Shown: positions 1 to 7,556 of the stretch, one piece after another
Position numbering within the stretch: the stretch's first letter is position 1
Layout of the letters: every line of letters starts with the position of its first letter
From: Bordetella parapertussis
GTDB lineage: Bacteria > Pseudomonadota > Gammaproteobacteria > Burkholderiales > SG8-41
NCBI GenBank assembly: GCA_945870465.1
Contig: CAMBSS010000047.1
Span: 1 to 25,477, forward strand
Reading direction: 5' to 3'
Length of the DNA stretch: 25,477 nt
Notes under the pieces: model-generated
The model's database searches: none
The model's input: only the letters and a program-made list of their open reading frames with translations
Told to the model about the DNA's origin: nothing
Translations under genes and position numbers: made by a program

Positions 1-587
1 GGCTTGAAAGTCGACCATGCGCCAAAACGCGGTGCGCAAGCCGGATACAGCGCGAGACCAGCTGTAAATCCATCGCGTTTAGCGTCGGCCAATGGATTGC
101 TCTTTTCAAGCGGCACGAACATCGCGGCCAACACCGTCCACCCGCCATGCGATCCACCCATGATGCCGACACGTTTGCCATCGACGTAGGGCAGCGCACG
201 CAACGCTGCAAGCGCGCCATAGGCATCCAGAGCTCGTGCGGTCCCGTTTACGCTGACAGTTTGATGTCCCGGAATCAGGCAAACGCCGTCGGCAAAACCG
301 CGCGGCGCAAAACTGTCGGGAATCAATACGACGTAACCCTGCTGCACCAACTCCGCCGACCAGCGCATCGGCGCCCCGCTCGACCGCGGACCCAACCCGC
401 TGCAGTCATGCACGATGACCACCGCAGGAAACGGGCCCTCGCCGTCTGGTTTGATTAGCGTCGCCGGTATCTCTGTCGACGCGCCTATCGGCATGACGCC
501 AATACTCGTCCGCTCTATACCGCTTGCGTGCAGACTAAACAACGCAAAAGCCAGAGCTATCGTGGCACGGACTAAGAGAATGAGCAT
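1..587 (-). CDS. Dienelactone hydrolase family protein, exported, 3' end cut by window edge
   Basis: Reading the minus strand from ATG at 585-587 gives about 195 residues open to the window edge, so the C-terminus is missing. The first ~23 residues (MLILLVRATIALAFALFSLH...) look like a signal peptide, so export to the periplasm is likely. An alpha/beta-hydrolase pattern follows: an oxyanion-type stretch VIVHDCSGLG (residues ~57-66), PDSFAPRGF (~90-98), and the nucleophile elbow GGSHGG with Ser146. The dienelactone hydrolase family often uses Cys; here the nucleophile would be Ser, as in many DLH-like esterases. The acid and histidine of the triad would lie beyond the window. Role: probably hydrolysis of an ester or lactone; the substrate is unknown. 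No co-directional partner is visible. The start is supported by the signal peptide; the upstream GGGGTAGGG is only a weak ribosome site. Confidence 0.8.
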   Translation of the reverse strand, partial: MLILLVRATIALAFALFSLHASGIERTSIGVMPIGASTEIPATLIKPDGEGPFPAVVIVHDCSGLGPRSSGAPMRWSAELVQQGYVVLIPDSFAPRGFADGVCLIPGHQTVSVNGTARALDAYGALAALRALPYVDGKRVGIMGGSHGGWTVLAAMFVPLEKSNPLADAKRDGFTAGLALYPACAPRFGAWSTFK

Positions 588-619
588 ACCCTACCCCGAT
601 TAGCCGTTAATGATCGGGA

Positions 620-648
620 AGTATAGTTGCATAAAAGCAGGTTTCGAA
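620..648 (-). promoter_or_regulatory. Possible sigma70 promoter for the dienelactone-hydrolase-like gene
   Basis: On the minus strand a -10 like TATACT (620-625) sits about 33 bases upstream of the ATG at 587. The hexamer 17 bases further upstream (TTCGAA, 643-648) matches TTGACA poorly. Only the -10 and its distance to the start support this call. Confidence 0.25.
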
Positions 649-958
649 ATTGAGCAGTATGTACATGTATGCGGATCCGAAAGCATCCACTGCGCACCCC
701 CAGCGCTTAAGGTGCGTAACATTACTAATTACCAGCCTACCATATCACTACTTTATTTTATTTTTTCATATCCGTTATTTTTTTCTGGTCGCGGAATTTT
801 GATACATGCCGCCTCTGTGCGAACCACCAACGCCCGACGTGCTTGATTACGTTAATTCGCCTCTGGCGTATGTCGGCGGTTAGAAGTGCGCAAGGAACCT
901 GAGCACCGAAGAGATCCTCAGCCGCGCGAAACAGGGACTCAAGGGGTAAGGCTGCTTT

Positions 959-1022
959 GCCCTCACCCCCACCCGGCCCCTCGCCGTTACACTTGCTCTC
1001 CCCACTAACGCGGGGCGAGGGC
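959..1022. repeat. Palindromic intergenic repeat, family E, copy 1
   Basis: The ends GCCCTC (959-964) and GAGGGC (1017-1022) are inverted copies, with inner complementary C-rich and G-rich blocks. A related copy lies at 12845-12892: both share a CTCGCCG-like block, CACTTGCT and CCCC...GCGGGGCGAG. It lies just beyond the stop of the leftward dehydrogenase gene (1041), so it could also act as a transcription end or mRNA-stabilising hairpin for that operon; there is no clear T-run. Confidence 0.6.
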
Positions 1023-1040
1023 GCATTTCGTGACCGCGAT

Positions 1041-2054
1041 TTAGCTACGCTCGACTTCGTTTTCGAGCGGCGCGTCACCGCGCAAATAGGCTTCGAGATT
1101 GCGCAGGAAAATTTCCACGCCGCGCCGGTAGTTGCCGCTGCCGGTAGCGGAATTGTGCGGCGTGATAATGACGTTCGGCAGCGCCCACAGCGGCGAATCC
1201 GGCGACAGCGGCTCCATCTTGAACACGTCGAGATAGGCGCCGCGCAAATGCCCTTCGGCAAGTATCTTCGCCATGGCAACTTCATCGACAACTTCGCCGC
1301 GCGACATGTTGACGAACCCCGCGGTGCGCGGCAGCAGTTTGAAGCGCCGCTCGTCCATGAGACCACGCGTTTCCGCCGTCAGCGGGCACGCCAGCACCAG
1401 CCAGTCGCATTTAGGCAGCAGACTGTCCAAGGCCGACATCGGCAGCACTTCGTCGAAATGCTCGGCCGGCGCGACCTTGCGCCTGAGACCGATGACTTTC
1501 ATGCCGACTGCGCTCAACACGCGCGCAATGACCTTGCCGATGTTTCCCATGCCGACGATGACGACGGTCTGACCGGGCATGTCCAGCGGCGAATCGGCGC
1601 CGAGCTGAGGCGACCACTCGCGTTTCTGCTGCGCGCGCATCCAGTGCGGAAACCCGCGCGAGAGCATCATGAGTCCGGTCACCGCCGTGAGCGCGACCGG
1701 CTCGGCATTGGCGCCCGCCGAAGTCGTCACGCGGATCCCGCGCTTGATGGTCGGTTGGTACGGCTTCTGATCGGCGCCGGCGGAAACCACCTGCAGCCAC
1801 TTGAGGTTAGGCGCCGTGTCGACGATAGGCCAGTACAGCGCCGCCTTGTCGCTCAAACGCGTCTTGATCGTGCCTTCCCAGATGTCGCGCGAATAGAAAG
1901 TGACTTCTATGCTCGCCTGCTGCTCCGGCGTGAGCTTGACGTTCGGCGTGAACTCGAGAATGTCGAGCTTGCGCGGCGCTTGCGCGAGGATGCCGGTGAG
2001 TTTTTCGTTGAAATCGGCGACCAGTTGTTTCGAGACAAAAAGCGTGGGTTTCAT
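1041..2054 (-). CDS. D-2-hydroxyacid dehydrogenase, NAD-binding
   Basis: A 337-residue protein of the D-isomer-specific 2-hydroxyacid dehydrogenase family, which interconverts 2-ketoacids and D-2-hydroxyacids with NAD(P)H in the cytoplasm. The nucleotide-binding motif GMGNIG is at residues 168-173. The catalytic set is complete: Arg252 in NMSRGEVVD, Glu281 in FKMEP and His300 in TPHNSA. The length is normal. It resembles the glyoxylate/hydroxypyruvate-reductase side of the family more than the ~410-residue, ACT-domain form of phosphoglycerate dehydrogenase, but the substrate is open. Start: ATG at 2052-2054 is chosen; an in-frame TTG three codons upstream (2063) is possible, and neither has a good ribosome site. 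It is the last gene of the leftward run, 170 bases after the isopropylmalate-dehydrogenase-like gene, with a palindromic repeat in the gap. Confidence 0.9.
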   Translation of the reverse strand: MKPTLFVSKQLVADFNEKLTGILAQAPRKLDILEFTPNVKLTPEQQASIEVTFYSRDIWEGTIKTRLSDKAALYWPIVDTAPNLKWLQVVSAGADQKPYQPTIKRGIRVTTSAGANAEPVALTAVTGLMMLSRGFPHWMRAQQKREWSPQLGADSPLDMPGQTVVIVGMGNIGKVIARVLSAVGMKVIGLRRKVAPAEHFDEVLPMSALDSLLPKCDWLVLACPLTAETRGLMDERRFKLLPRTAGFVNMSRGEVVDEVAMAKILAEGHLRGAYLDVFKMEPLSPDSPLWALPNVIITPHNSATGSGNYRRGVEIFLRNLEAYLRGDAPLENEVERS

Positions 2055-2084
2055 GTTGAACAATCCAAAGTGAGGAAGAAGCAG

Positions 2085-2216
2085 TCAAAAACATTTTGGC
2101 AACCGCCGATGAACGCCGATGGACGCAGATAAGTTCGAAGGACTTGGCGCTGGTTCGGAGCCGGATCCGGAATTGATATCGGCGTTAATCGGCGGTTGCT
2201 TGTTGGTGTAGTGTTT
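2085..2216. repeat. Dispersed inverted repeat, family A, copy 1
   Basis: Arms at 2099-2120 and 2178-2199 are inverted copies of 22 bases differing at one position, built from the unit CCGATGAACG. The ends read TCAAAAACATTTTGG on the left and TTGCTTGTTGGTGT on the right. The whole element, including the middle, aligns with 12655-12800 (same orientation) and 19687-19840 (opposite orientation). It lies between two co-directional genes. Function is unknown; a long stem-loop RNA would form on either strand. Confidence 0.85.
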
Positions 2217-2224
2217 AAGTGAAT

Positions 2225-3280
2225 TTACATGCCGGCGGCGACCGCGTCGCCCATTTGCGAAGTGGATGCTTTGCCGCCGAGATCGGAAGTAAGAATTTTG
2301 GCATCGGCGATCACGCGGTCCATCGAGCGCTCGATGCGTTGTGCGGCGTCTATTGCTTTAGGATCGTTGCGTTTGCGGCCGAGCCACTCGAACAGCATTT
2401 TGCCGGACATGATCATCGCGTACGGATTGGCAATGCCTTTGCCCGCAATGTCGGGCGCCGAACCGTGCGTCGCCTGCGCCATGGCCTGACGCTCACCCAC
2501 ACACAGGCCGGGCGCCAATCCAAGTCCGCCGACGATGCCCGCACCTTCGTTGGTGAGGATGTCGCCGAACTGGTTGGTGGTGACCACCACGTCGTACTGT
2601 TGCGGCTTCATCACGAGCTTCATGGCAAAACCATCGACCAGCACCTCTTCCAGCGTGCAATCGGGAAATTCCAACGCCACCTTGCGGCATTCTTCGGCGA
2701 ACATACCACACACGAGCCTGAACACCGGCTCCTTGTGCACGGAGGTCACTTTCTTGCGGCTGCGCGTACGCGCGATCTCGAAGGCTTCGCGCGCCACGCG
2801 ATTCGCGCCCTTGCGCGTTACCACTCGCATGCCGATCGAAATATCGTCGTTCGGGCGGAATTCACCCGTGCCCGCAAAAACCACGCTCGCCGACTGCATG
2901 CCTTCCGTCACTTCGCGCAAAAACACGATATCGACGTCTTTGTGGATCGACGGCAGATTCGGATACGACTTTACCGGCTTCACGTTTGCGAACAGTTCGA
3001 ACTTCTTGCGCAACGGCGGATTGATCCACGTCGCGTCGTTGCGCGGATAAGCGTTATGCCCTATCGGCCCCTGCAGCCAGCCGTCGACGCCCTTCAAAGC
3101 TTCGACAGTGCTGTCGGGCATGGTGTGGCCGTGGGCTTCGTGCGCCTTGCGCCCGATCGGCAACGGCAGCCATTCCACCTGCAGCCCCGCCTTCGCCGCC
3201 GCGGCTTTCATGACCTTGACCGCCTCGGGCACGACTTCGAGCCCGATATCATCGCCGAGCAAGATACCAATCTTCAGCAC
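2225..3280 (-). CDS. Isocitrate/isopropylmalate dehydrogenase family protein, atypical active site
   Basis: A 351-residue protein with the whole fold of the beta-decarboxylating dehydrogenases (LeuB, isocitrate, homoisocitrate and tartrate dehydrogenases), which oxidise and decarboxylate malate-type 2-hydroxyacids with NAD(P) and a divalent metal. Visible: GDDIGLEVVPEA at the N-terminus, FLREVTEG with Arg122, VHKEP with Lys183, VDGF with Asp216, FGDIL with Asp240, and the cofactor loop HGSAPDIAGKGIANP. Two key positions deviate: the catalytic Tyr seven residues after Arg122 is Gln129, and the third metal Asp four residues after Asp240 is Asn244 (TNEGA instead of SDExx). Activity or substrate may therefore differ from LeuB. 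Start: GTG at 3278-3280, five bases after GGGGGAG; TTG at 3283 is the alternative. It follows a Bug receptor gene, suggesting a dicarboxylate or hydroxyacid substrate. Confidence 0.88.
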   Translation of the reverse strand: MLKIGILLGDDIGLEVVPEAVKVMKAAAAKAGLQVEWLPLPIGRKAHEAHGHTMPDSTVEALKGVDGWLQGPIGHNAYPRNDATWINPPLRKKFELFANVKPVKSYPNLPSIHKDVDIVFLREVTEGMQSASVVFAGTGEFRPNDDISIGMRVVTRKGANRVAREAFEIARTRSRKKVTSVHKEPVFRLVCGMFAEECRKVALEFPDCTLEEVLVDGFAMKLVMKPQQYDVVVTTNQFGDILTNEGAGIVGGLGLAPGLCVGERQAMAQATHGSAPDIAGKGIANPYAMIMSGKMLFEWLGRKRNDPKAIDAAQRIERSMDRVIADAKILTSDLGGKASTSQMGDAVAAGM

Positions 3281-3298
3281 CAATACTCCCCCTCAAAT

Positions 3299-3367
3299 GC
3301 GTGATGAGCGATGAGCAATGGGTGATGGGTAATACCTCCCATTCCCCATTGCCCACTCCCCATTGCC
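3299..3367. repeat. Palindromic intergenic repeat, family D
   Basis: A left half built from GATGAG/GCAATGGG/TGATGGG units (3303-3332) is followed by inverted units CCCATT, CCCCATTGCCC and CCCCATTGCC (3338-3367). The two halves would pair into a long imperfect stem. It sits in the 91-base gap between the Bug gene (stop at 3375) and the dehydrogenase start (3280). Similar ATGGG/CCCAT repeats are known from many proteobacterial intergenic regions. A single copy is seen here. Confidence 0.7.
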
Positions 3368-3374
3368 GTCTTTT

Positions 3375-4349
3375 TCATTCCGTCACCACGCCGACTTCTT
3401 TCACGATCCTGGCAAAACGGTCGTTCTGCACTTTCATGAACTGGGTAAAGTCTTCGGGCGACTTGCTGGTGATGATCTCGGCTCCCGACTCGTTGAGCCG
3501 CCGCACCACTTCAGGATCTGCCATGACACGCATGGTGACCTGGTAAAGCTTGTTGACGATGGCGCGCGGCGTAGCGAGCGGCAGGTAAACGCCCTGCCAT
3601 GACCCGCTGCGGATGGTGGGGAAGCCCGTCTCTATCATGGTCGGCGTCTCGGGCAGCAATGCAAACCGCTTGGTCGAGATCACGCCCAGCGCCTTGATGC
3701 GTCCGCTCTTGATATGCGGCAGCACCGCGGCAAGGCTGACCACGGCAACGGACACCTCACCACTCACCAATGCGGTCGTCGCAGCACCCGCACCGCCTTT
3801 ATAAGGTATGTGCACGAGATCGACACCCGCGGCGCGCATGAAAATCTCCATCTCCATGCGCTGGGCACTGCCCGAGCCGGAAGACGCGAAATTCAATCTG
3901 CCCGGTCGCGCCTTGGTGTATTCCACAAACTCTTTGACGGTGTTCACAGGCACGGATGGATGCACGGCGAGCGCCCCCGGCACATCTACCACCTCGGTAA
4001 CTGCAATGAAATCGCGCACCGGCCGCACCGGGAATTTCGGGAAAATGCTCGGATTGATCGCCATGGTGCCGACATTGCCGAGCAGGAAGGTGTAACCGTC
4101 GGGATTGGCACGCGCCGCCACTTCGACACCGATATTGCCCGACGCGCCGGCGCGGTTGTCGATGACTATCTGCTGCCCGAACTCCTGGCTCATTTTCGGC
4201 TGGATGATACGCCCGACGATGTCGGACGCGCCGCCCGGCGCAAACGGCACCACCATGCGCACTGCCCGCGACGGGTAATCGTCGGCGTGTGCCGTGCCCG
4301 CCAGCGGCAGGCAGGCGGCAAGCAGAACAATTTGGGCGATCGATTTCAT
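3375..4349 (-). CDS. Bug family periplasmic substrate-binding receptor (TctC-like)
   Basis: A 324-residue receptor of the tripartite tricarboxylate transporter family. It should bind a small carboxylated solute in the periplasm and hand it to a TctA/TctB membrane pair. The signal peptide covers about residues 1-22, with a likely cut after AGTAHA, before DDYPSRAVR. The first ligand loop is PFAPGGASD and the second is PDGYTFLLG; the central IPYKGGAG and the late LPETPTMIETG are also family hallmarks. Length is normal. Start: ATG 4347-4349 with an AAAAAAGG-type site upstream. It lies 170 bases downstream of another Bug gene, with repeat C between them, and 91 bases upstream of the dehydrogenase gene. 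The two neighbouring receptors differ clearly in sequence, so they are not a recent duplication. Confidence 0.92.
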   Translation of the reverse strand: MKSIAQIVLLAACLPLAGTAHADDYPSRAVRMVVPFAPGGASDIVGRIIQPKMSQEFGQQIVIDNRAGASGNIGVEVAARANPDGYTFLLGNVGTMAINPSIFPKFPVRPVRDFIAVTEVVDVPGALAVHPSVPVNTVKEFVEYTKARPGRLNFASSGSGSAQRMEMEIFMRAAGVDLVHIPYKGGAGAATTALVSGEVSVAVVSLAAVLPHIKSGRIKALGVISTKRFALLPETPTMIETGFPTIRSGSWQGVYLPLATPRAIVNKLYQVTMRVMADPEVVRRLNESGAEIITSKSPEDFTQFMKVQNDRFARIVKEVGVVTE

Positions 4350-4375
4350 GGAAAACCTTTTTTAGCCCAATTATT

Positions 4376-4500
4376 CGTCGTCCTCGCGGAGGCGGGGACC
4401 CAGGGCATTCATGCTGGATTCCCGCCTACGCGGGAATCCAGCAAGTCCATGAGTATATTGACCGCCAATTTCCTGGGCTCCCGATTTCGCGGGAGCGACG
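4376..4500. repeat. Palindromic repeats of the GATTCCCGC type, family C
   Basis: Three small hairpins follow one another in the gap between two Bug genes. One has a CCTC/GAGG stem near 4382-4392. The central one has a perfect 12-base stem: 4414-4425 (CTGGATTCCCGC) pairs with 4430-4441 around the loop CTAC. The third pairs GCTCCCG (4477-4483) with CGGGAGC (4490-4496). This is the widespread proteobacterial element usually seen as TTCCCGC-GCGGGAA. It could end or attenuate transcription between the two receptors, but no T-run follows. Confidence 0.8.
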
Positions 4501-4519
4501 GACGTTTTTCAACAAACTG

Positions 4520-5488
4520 CTAGTCGACCTTCGCGCCCGACGACTTCGCGATCGGGCCCCACTTGTCGTATTCGGCTTTGACGAAGGCGGCGAATTCGGC
4601 GGGCGTGCCCGGAATCGGGTCGGCGCCGCGCCCGATCAGCGTCTGGCGCATGGCGGGATCGTTCAGGGTCTTGCCGAAAACCTCGTTGATCTTCGCGATG
4701 ATCTCGGGCGGCGTCTTCGCCGGGACCTGAATTCCGTACCAGTTGACCGCCTCCACTTTCGGCAGCCCCTGCTCAATCATCGTCGGCACGTCGGGGAACA
4801 GTGGCGAACGCTTGGGCGCGGCAAGCGCCAGCGCGCGCAACCGGCCGCTCTGGATGTGCGGCTGCAATACCGGCAAATCGGCGATCACACCCTGCACCTG
4901 GCCGCCGACCGCGTTCGAAACCGCCGGCGCCGCACCGTTGAACGGCACGTGCAGCATGTTGACCTTGCCTTCGATCTTGAAGAGCTCCAGCGCGAGATGC
5001 GGCAAGCCGCCGCTGCCCGTCGATGCAATCGATATTTCACCCGGCCGCGTCTTCGCCAACGCGATCAGCTCTTTCACGCTCTTCACCGGCAGCGACGGAT
5101 GCACGACCAGCAATTCGCCGGTCTGGGTCACCAGCGTCACGCACACGAGGTCGCGCTGCGCGTCGTACGGCATCTTCGGATAGATGTGCGGACTGATGGT
5201 GGCCGTGCCGGTGCTGATCAACATCATCGTGTAACCGTCGGGCGCGGATTTGGCAACGGCTTCGCCGCCGATCAGGCCGTTGGCGCCGCCGCGGTTGTCG
5301 ATGATGACCTGCTGGCCGAACACTTCGCTGAGTTTTGGCGACATCACGCGGGCGACGATGTCGATGGGGCCGCCGGCCGGAAAGCCGACGACCATGCGCA
5401 CCGGCTTGGCCGGGTAGCTCTGCCCCCACGCTGCCTGGGCAATGCCAAGCACCGACAAGACTGCAACGGTTTTCCACCGGACGTTCAT
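4520..5488 (-). CDS. Bug family periplasmic substrate-binding receptor (TctC-like)
   Basis: A 322-residue tripartite tricarboxylate transporter receptor. The signal peptide is about residues 1-22 (…GIAQAAWG), and the mature protein starts near QSYPAKPVRMVV. The first ligand loop is GFPAGGPID and the second PDGYTMML; the middle element reads VPFNGAAP and the late one FPDVPTMIEQG. The start is firmly set by AGGAGGAG four bases before the ATG (5486-5488). It is the first receptor after the gamma-glutamyltransferase-like gene (gap 96 bases, same strand), so the two are probably co-transcribed and the ligand may be related to that enzyme's substrates or products. No TctA/TctB genes are nearby, so membrane subunits would have to come from another locus. 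Confidence 0.92.
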   Translation of the reverse strand: MNVRWKTVAVLSVLGIAQAAWGQSYPAKPVRMVVGFPAGGPIDIVARVMSPKLSEVFGQQVIIDNRGGANGLIGGEAVAKSAPDGYTMMLISTGTATISPHIYPKMPYDAQRDLVCVTLVTQTGELLVVHPSLPVKSVKELIALAKTRPGEISIASTGSGGLPHLALELFKIEGKVNMLHVPFNGAAPAVSNAVGGQVQGVIADLPVLQPHIQSGRLRALALAAPKRSPLFPDVPTMIEQGLPKVEAVNWYGIQVPAKTPPEIIAKINEVFGKTLNDPAMRQTLIGRGADPIPGTPAEFAAFVKAEYDKWGPIAKSSGAKVD

Positions 5489-5584
5489 GTTTCTCCTCCT
5501 GCTGGATGCGCACTACCTGGGCGCGTTTTTGAATTATGCAGGGATTGTGCGGCATGCCATGCCGAAACTCAACCGGCGACTGTT

Positions 5585-7249
5585 TCAGAATCCTAGCGCA
5601 AGGCCTCCGGGCCGCGGATCGGTCCCTCCGCGCAGCACTCCGTTCTCGCGGTCAAATTGAATGAGCTGCACCGCCCCGCCGGCGCCCCACGCGCCCAGCG
5701 TCTCCACGGTATGGCCCAACTTCGCCAGCGCGTCGCGTGCCGCCTGCGGCACGCGGTCCTCGGCTTTGATGACCGGGGCGCGCCCGAGATTGACCGGGTC
5801 GGTTCCGGGGAAACTGTGAAAGCGCGGCGCCTCGGCCGCCTCCTGCACTGACATCCCGTGATCGATGACATTGCTGATCACCTGCGTGTTCCACTGCGCC
5901 TGCTGGTCGCCGCCCGGCGTGCCGCCGACGAGCCACGGCTGCCCGTCGCGATAAACCATGTAGGCGTTCAGGGTGTGCATGGTGCGGCGGCCCGGCGCGA
6001 TGCAGTTGGGATGGCTCGGGTCGAGGCTGAAGCCGCGGCCCGCGCGGTTGTTGAGCGTGACACCTGTTTCACCCGCGACGACGCAAGAGCCGAACGAGTT
6101 CGACAGGCTGTGGATGAAGGAAATAGCGTTGCCGTCTCCATCCGCAATCGCAAAGTAGCTCGTGTCTCCAGCGTGCTCCGGCACCATCGCGCCGGCGGGC
6201 CAGCACGCGCGGGCCGGGTCGATCTCAGCGCGACGAAGCGCGGCGTGTTCCTTTGAAATCAGCGTCTGCAGCGGCCACGTCACGAAGGCGGGGTCGCCGG
6301 CATAGCGGTTGCGATCGGCGAACGCGAGCTTCTTCGCTTCCATCAGCAAATGCATGCGTTCTGGACTGTACGGCGCGAGTTTGCCGATGTCGAAGCCTTC
6401 AATGATGTTGAGCTGTTCGAGCACGAGAAAACCCTGCGAAGGCGGCGCGGTCGCGTACACGGTCGCCCCCCGATACTCCGTGGCGATCGGCGTATAGATG
6501 ACTGCCTGCTGCTGCGCGAAATCGTCGGCGGTAAACGTCTGGCCTTCCTGCTTGAGGAACGCAAGCAGCTTTTCGGCAATCTCGCCGCGGTAGAACGCAT
6601 CGGCGCCACCCTGCGCCACGATACGCAGCGTTTTCGCGAGGTTGGGAGCCGACCAGCGCTCGCCGGCAGCCGGGACCCGGCCATGCGGCAGAAACTGCGC
6701 GGCCGAATGCGGGAACACGGCGAGTTTTTCTGCGCGATCGGCAAAGCGCGCGCTGATGTAATCCGTGATGGCGACACCTTCGTCGGCGAGCCGGATTGCG
6801 GGCTCCCAGAGCGCCGCCCAGTCCATGGTGCCATAGCGCTTCCACAATGCCTCGTACACGGCAACCCCACCCGGAACGCTGACCGCATGCACGCCGTCGA
6901 GCGGCATCGTCTTGTGCCCCCTGCTCCGATAGTAGTCCGCGGTGGCGCCAGCCGCCGCAACACCGCTGCCGTTGAACGCGACAGTCTCGCGTTGGCGTGC
7001 GTCGTACGCCACTGCAAACGCATCACCGCCGAGACCGCATTTCATCGGCAGCACCACGCCTTCAGCCGCCGCCACGGCGATCGCCGCGTCAAACGCATTG
7101 CCTCCGCGCTGCAGGATGCCGAGCCCGATGAACGCCGCCACCGGATGGGCGGAGCACACCATGCCGCGCGTGCCGAATGCCTCCGGACGCCGTTGAACGC
7201 GCTTGGCTTCGGCCTCGCTCAATCCCCACGAACCGTCATCTATCTTCAA
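5585..7249 (-). CDS. Gamma-glutamyltransferase family enzyme, no signal peptide
   Basis: A 554-residue Ntn-hydrolase of the gamma-glutamyltranspeptidase family, normally a precursor that cleaves itself before a Thr into large and small subunits and then hydrolyses or transfers gamma-glutamyl groups. Visible: MVCSAHPVAAFIGLGILQRGGNAFDAAIA at the N-terminus, GLGGDAFAV, the cleavage site GDTSYF with the predicted nucleophile Thr363, DGDGNAISF directly after it, and GGTPGGDQQ near the C-terminus. The usual second residue after the nucleophile is Thr/His-like (TTH); here it is TSY. Unlike E. coli Ggt there is no signal peptide, so a cytoplasmic enzyme is expected, as in YwrD-like members. Start: TTG at 7247-7249 with AGGAG six bases upstream; no ATG fits. 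It heads the leftward run with two Bug receptors. Exact substrate (glutathione, gamma-glutamyl amide, acylated amine) is not determined. Confidence 0.9.
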   Translation of the reverse strand: MKIDDGSWGLSEAEAKRVQRRPEAFGTRGMVCSAHPVAAFIGLGILQRGGNAFDAAIAVAAAEGVVLPMKCGLGGDAFAVAYDARQRETVAFNGSGVAAAGATADYYRSRGHKTMPLDGVHAVSVPGGVAVYEALWKRYGTMDWAALWEPAIRLADEGVAITDYISARFADRAEKLAVFPHSAAQFLPHGRVPAAGERWSAPNLAKTLRIVAQGGADAFYRGEIAEKLLAFLKQEGQTFTADDFAQQQAVIYTPIATEYRGATVYATAPPSQGFLVLEQLNIIEGFDIGKLAPYSPERMHLLMEAKKLAFADRNRYAGDPAFVTWPLQTLISKEHAALRRAEIDPARACWPAGAMVPEHAGDTSYFAIADGDGNAISFIHSLSNSFGSCVVAGETGVTLNNRAGRGFSLDPSHPNCIAPGRRTMHTLNAYMVYRDGQPWLVGGTPGGDQQAQWNTQVISNVIDHGMSVQEAAEAPRFHSFPGTDPVNLGRAPVIKAEDRVPQAARDALAKLGHTVETLGAWGAGGAVQLIQFDRENGVLRGGTDPRPGGLALGF

Positions 7250-7556
7250 ATAGGTCTCCTGGTTTTGGCGGATTCGTGCAGGAACTCACGGCCGCAGACT
7301 GCATATTCTAGCGGCAAGCCCCGCACTCCACATTGACTGCATTCTGCGATAAAATCAGCCCCGCATTTAAGAGTGTCTAAGGCTCACGCAGAGACCCGGC
7401 GCGCGCCATTCAGCAATACAGCCAAAGTACCGTCAGTTTGAGCATGCTCCGGACTCTTCCGCTTTTAACTCGCGCAGCAGCGACCGCCGGCGCCCGCCCT
7501 GACAGAATCGCGAACACCCCCTTCCGAGACGGGTTCAACCTGGAGGCAAAAGTAAA
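7250..7556. other. Divergent intergenic region between leftward and rightward operons
   Basis: These 307 bases separate two operons read in opposite directions and should hold both promoters. On the minus strand TAGAAT at 7305-7310 could be a -10 for the gamma-glutamyltransferase gene (start 7249); its -35 is poor. On the plus strand GATAAAAT (7349-7355) looks like a -10, but the only good -35 (TTGACT, 7333-7338) is just 11 bases away. A GGAGG (7542-7546) lies ten bases before the GTG start at 7557. I see no clear palindrome, riboswitch or small gene. Confidence 0.4.

Larger units (their letters stand above)
588..1040. other. Intergenic region with AT-rich island
   Basis: No convincing complete gene lies in these 453 bases. 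The segment at about 716-800 is markedly AT-rich (runs of T and A) compared with the GC-rich genes on both sides. A possible broken reading frame lies at 806-949 on the plus strand: 25 codons, an in-frame TAG, then 21 codons ending in TAA, the last part reading like a genuine protein C-terminus (STEEILSRAKQGLKG). A hairpin repeat occupies 959-1022 (listed separately). A possible promoter for the leftward gene lies at 620-648. Confidence 0.5.

Noticed and set aside
610..846. 78-codon plus-strand frame in the intergenic region
   Set aside because: It crosses the AT-rich island, has no ribosome site and no recognisable motif.
957..2132. Long plus-strand frame antisense to the D-2-hydroxyacid dehydrogenase, and similar long antisense frames over the dehydrogenase at 2225, the flavoprotein at 7557 and the amidohydrolases
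   Set aside because: They are rich in Arg, His, Ala and Asp, show no family motifs, and exactly shadow well-supported genes; this is the usual effect of GC-rich codon use.
7333..7355. TTGACT followed by TAAAAT as a promoter for the TcuA-like gene
   Set aside because: The spacing is 11 bases, far below the usual 16-18, and the leader would be about 200 bases.
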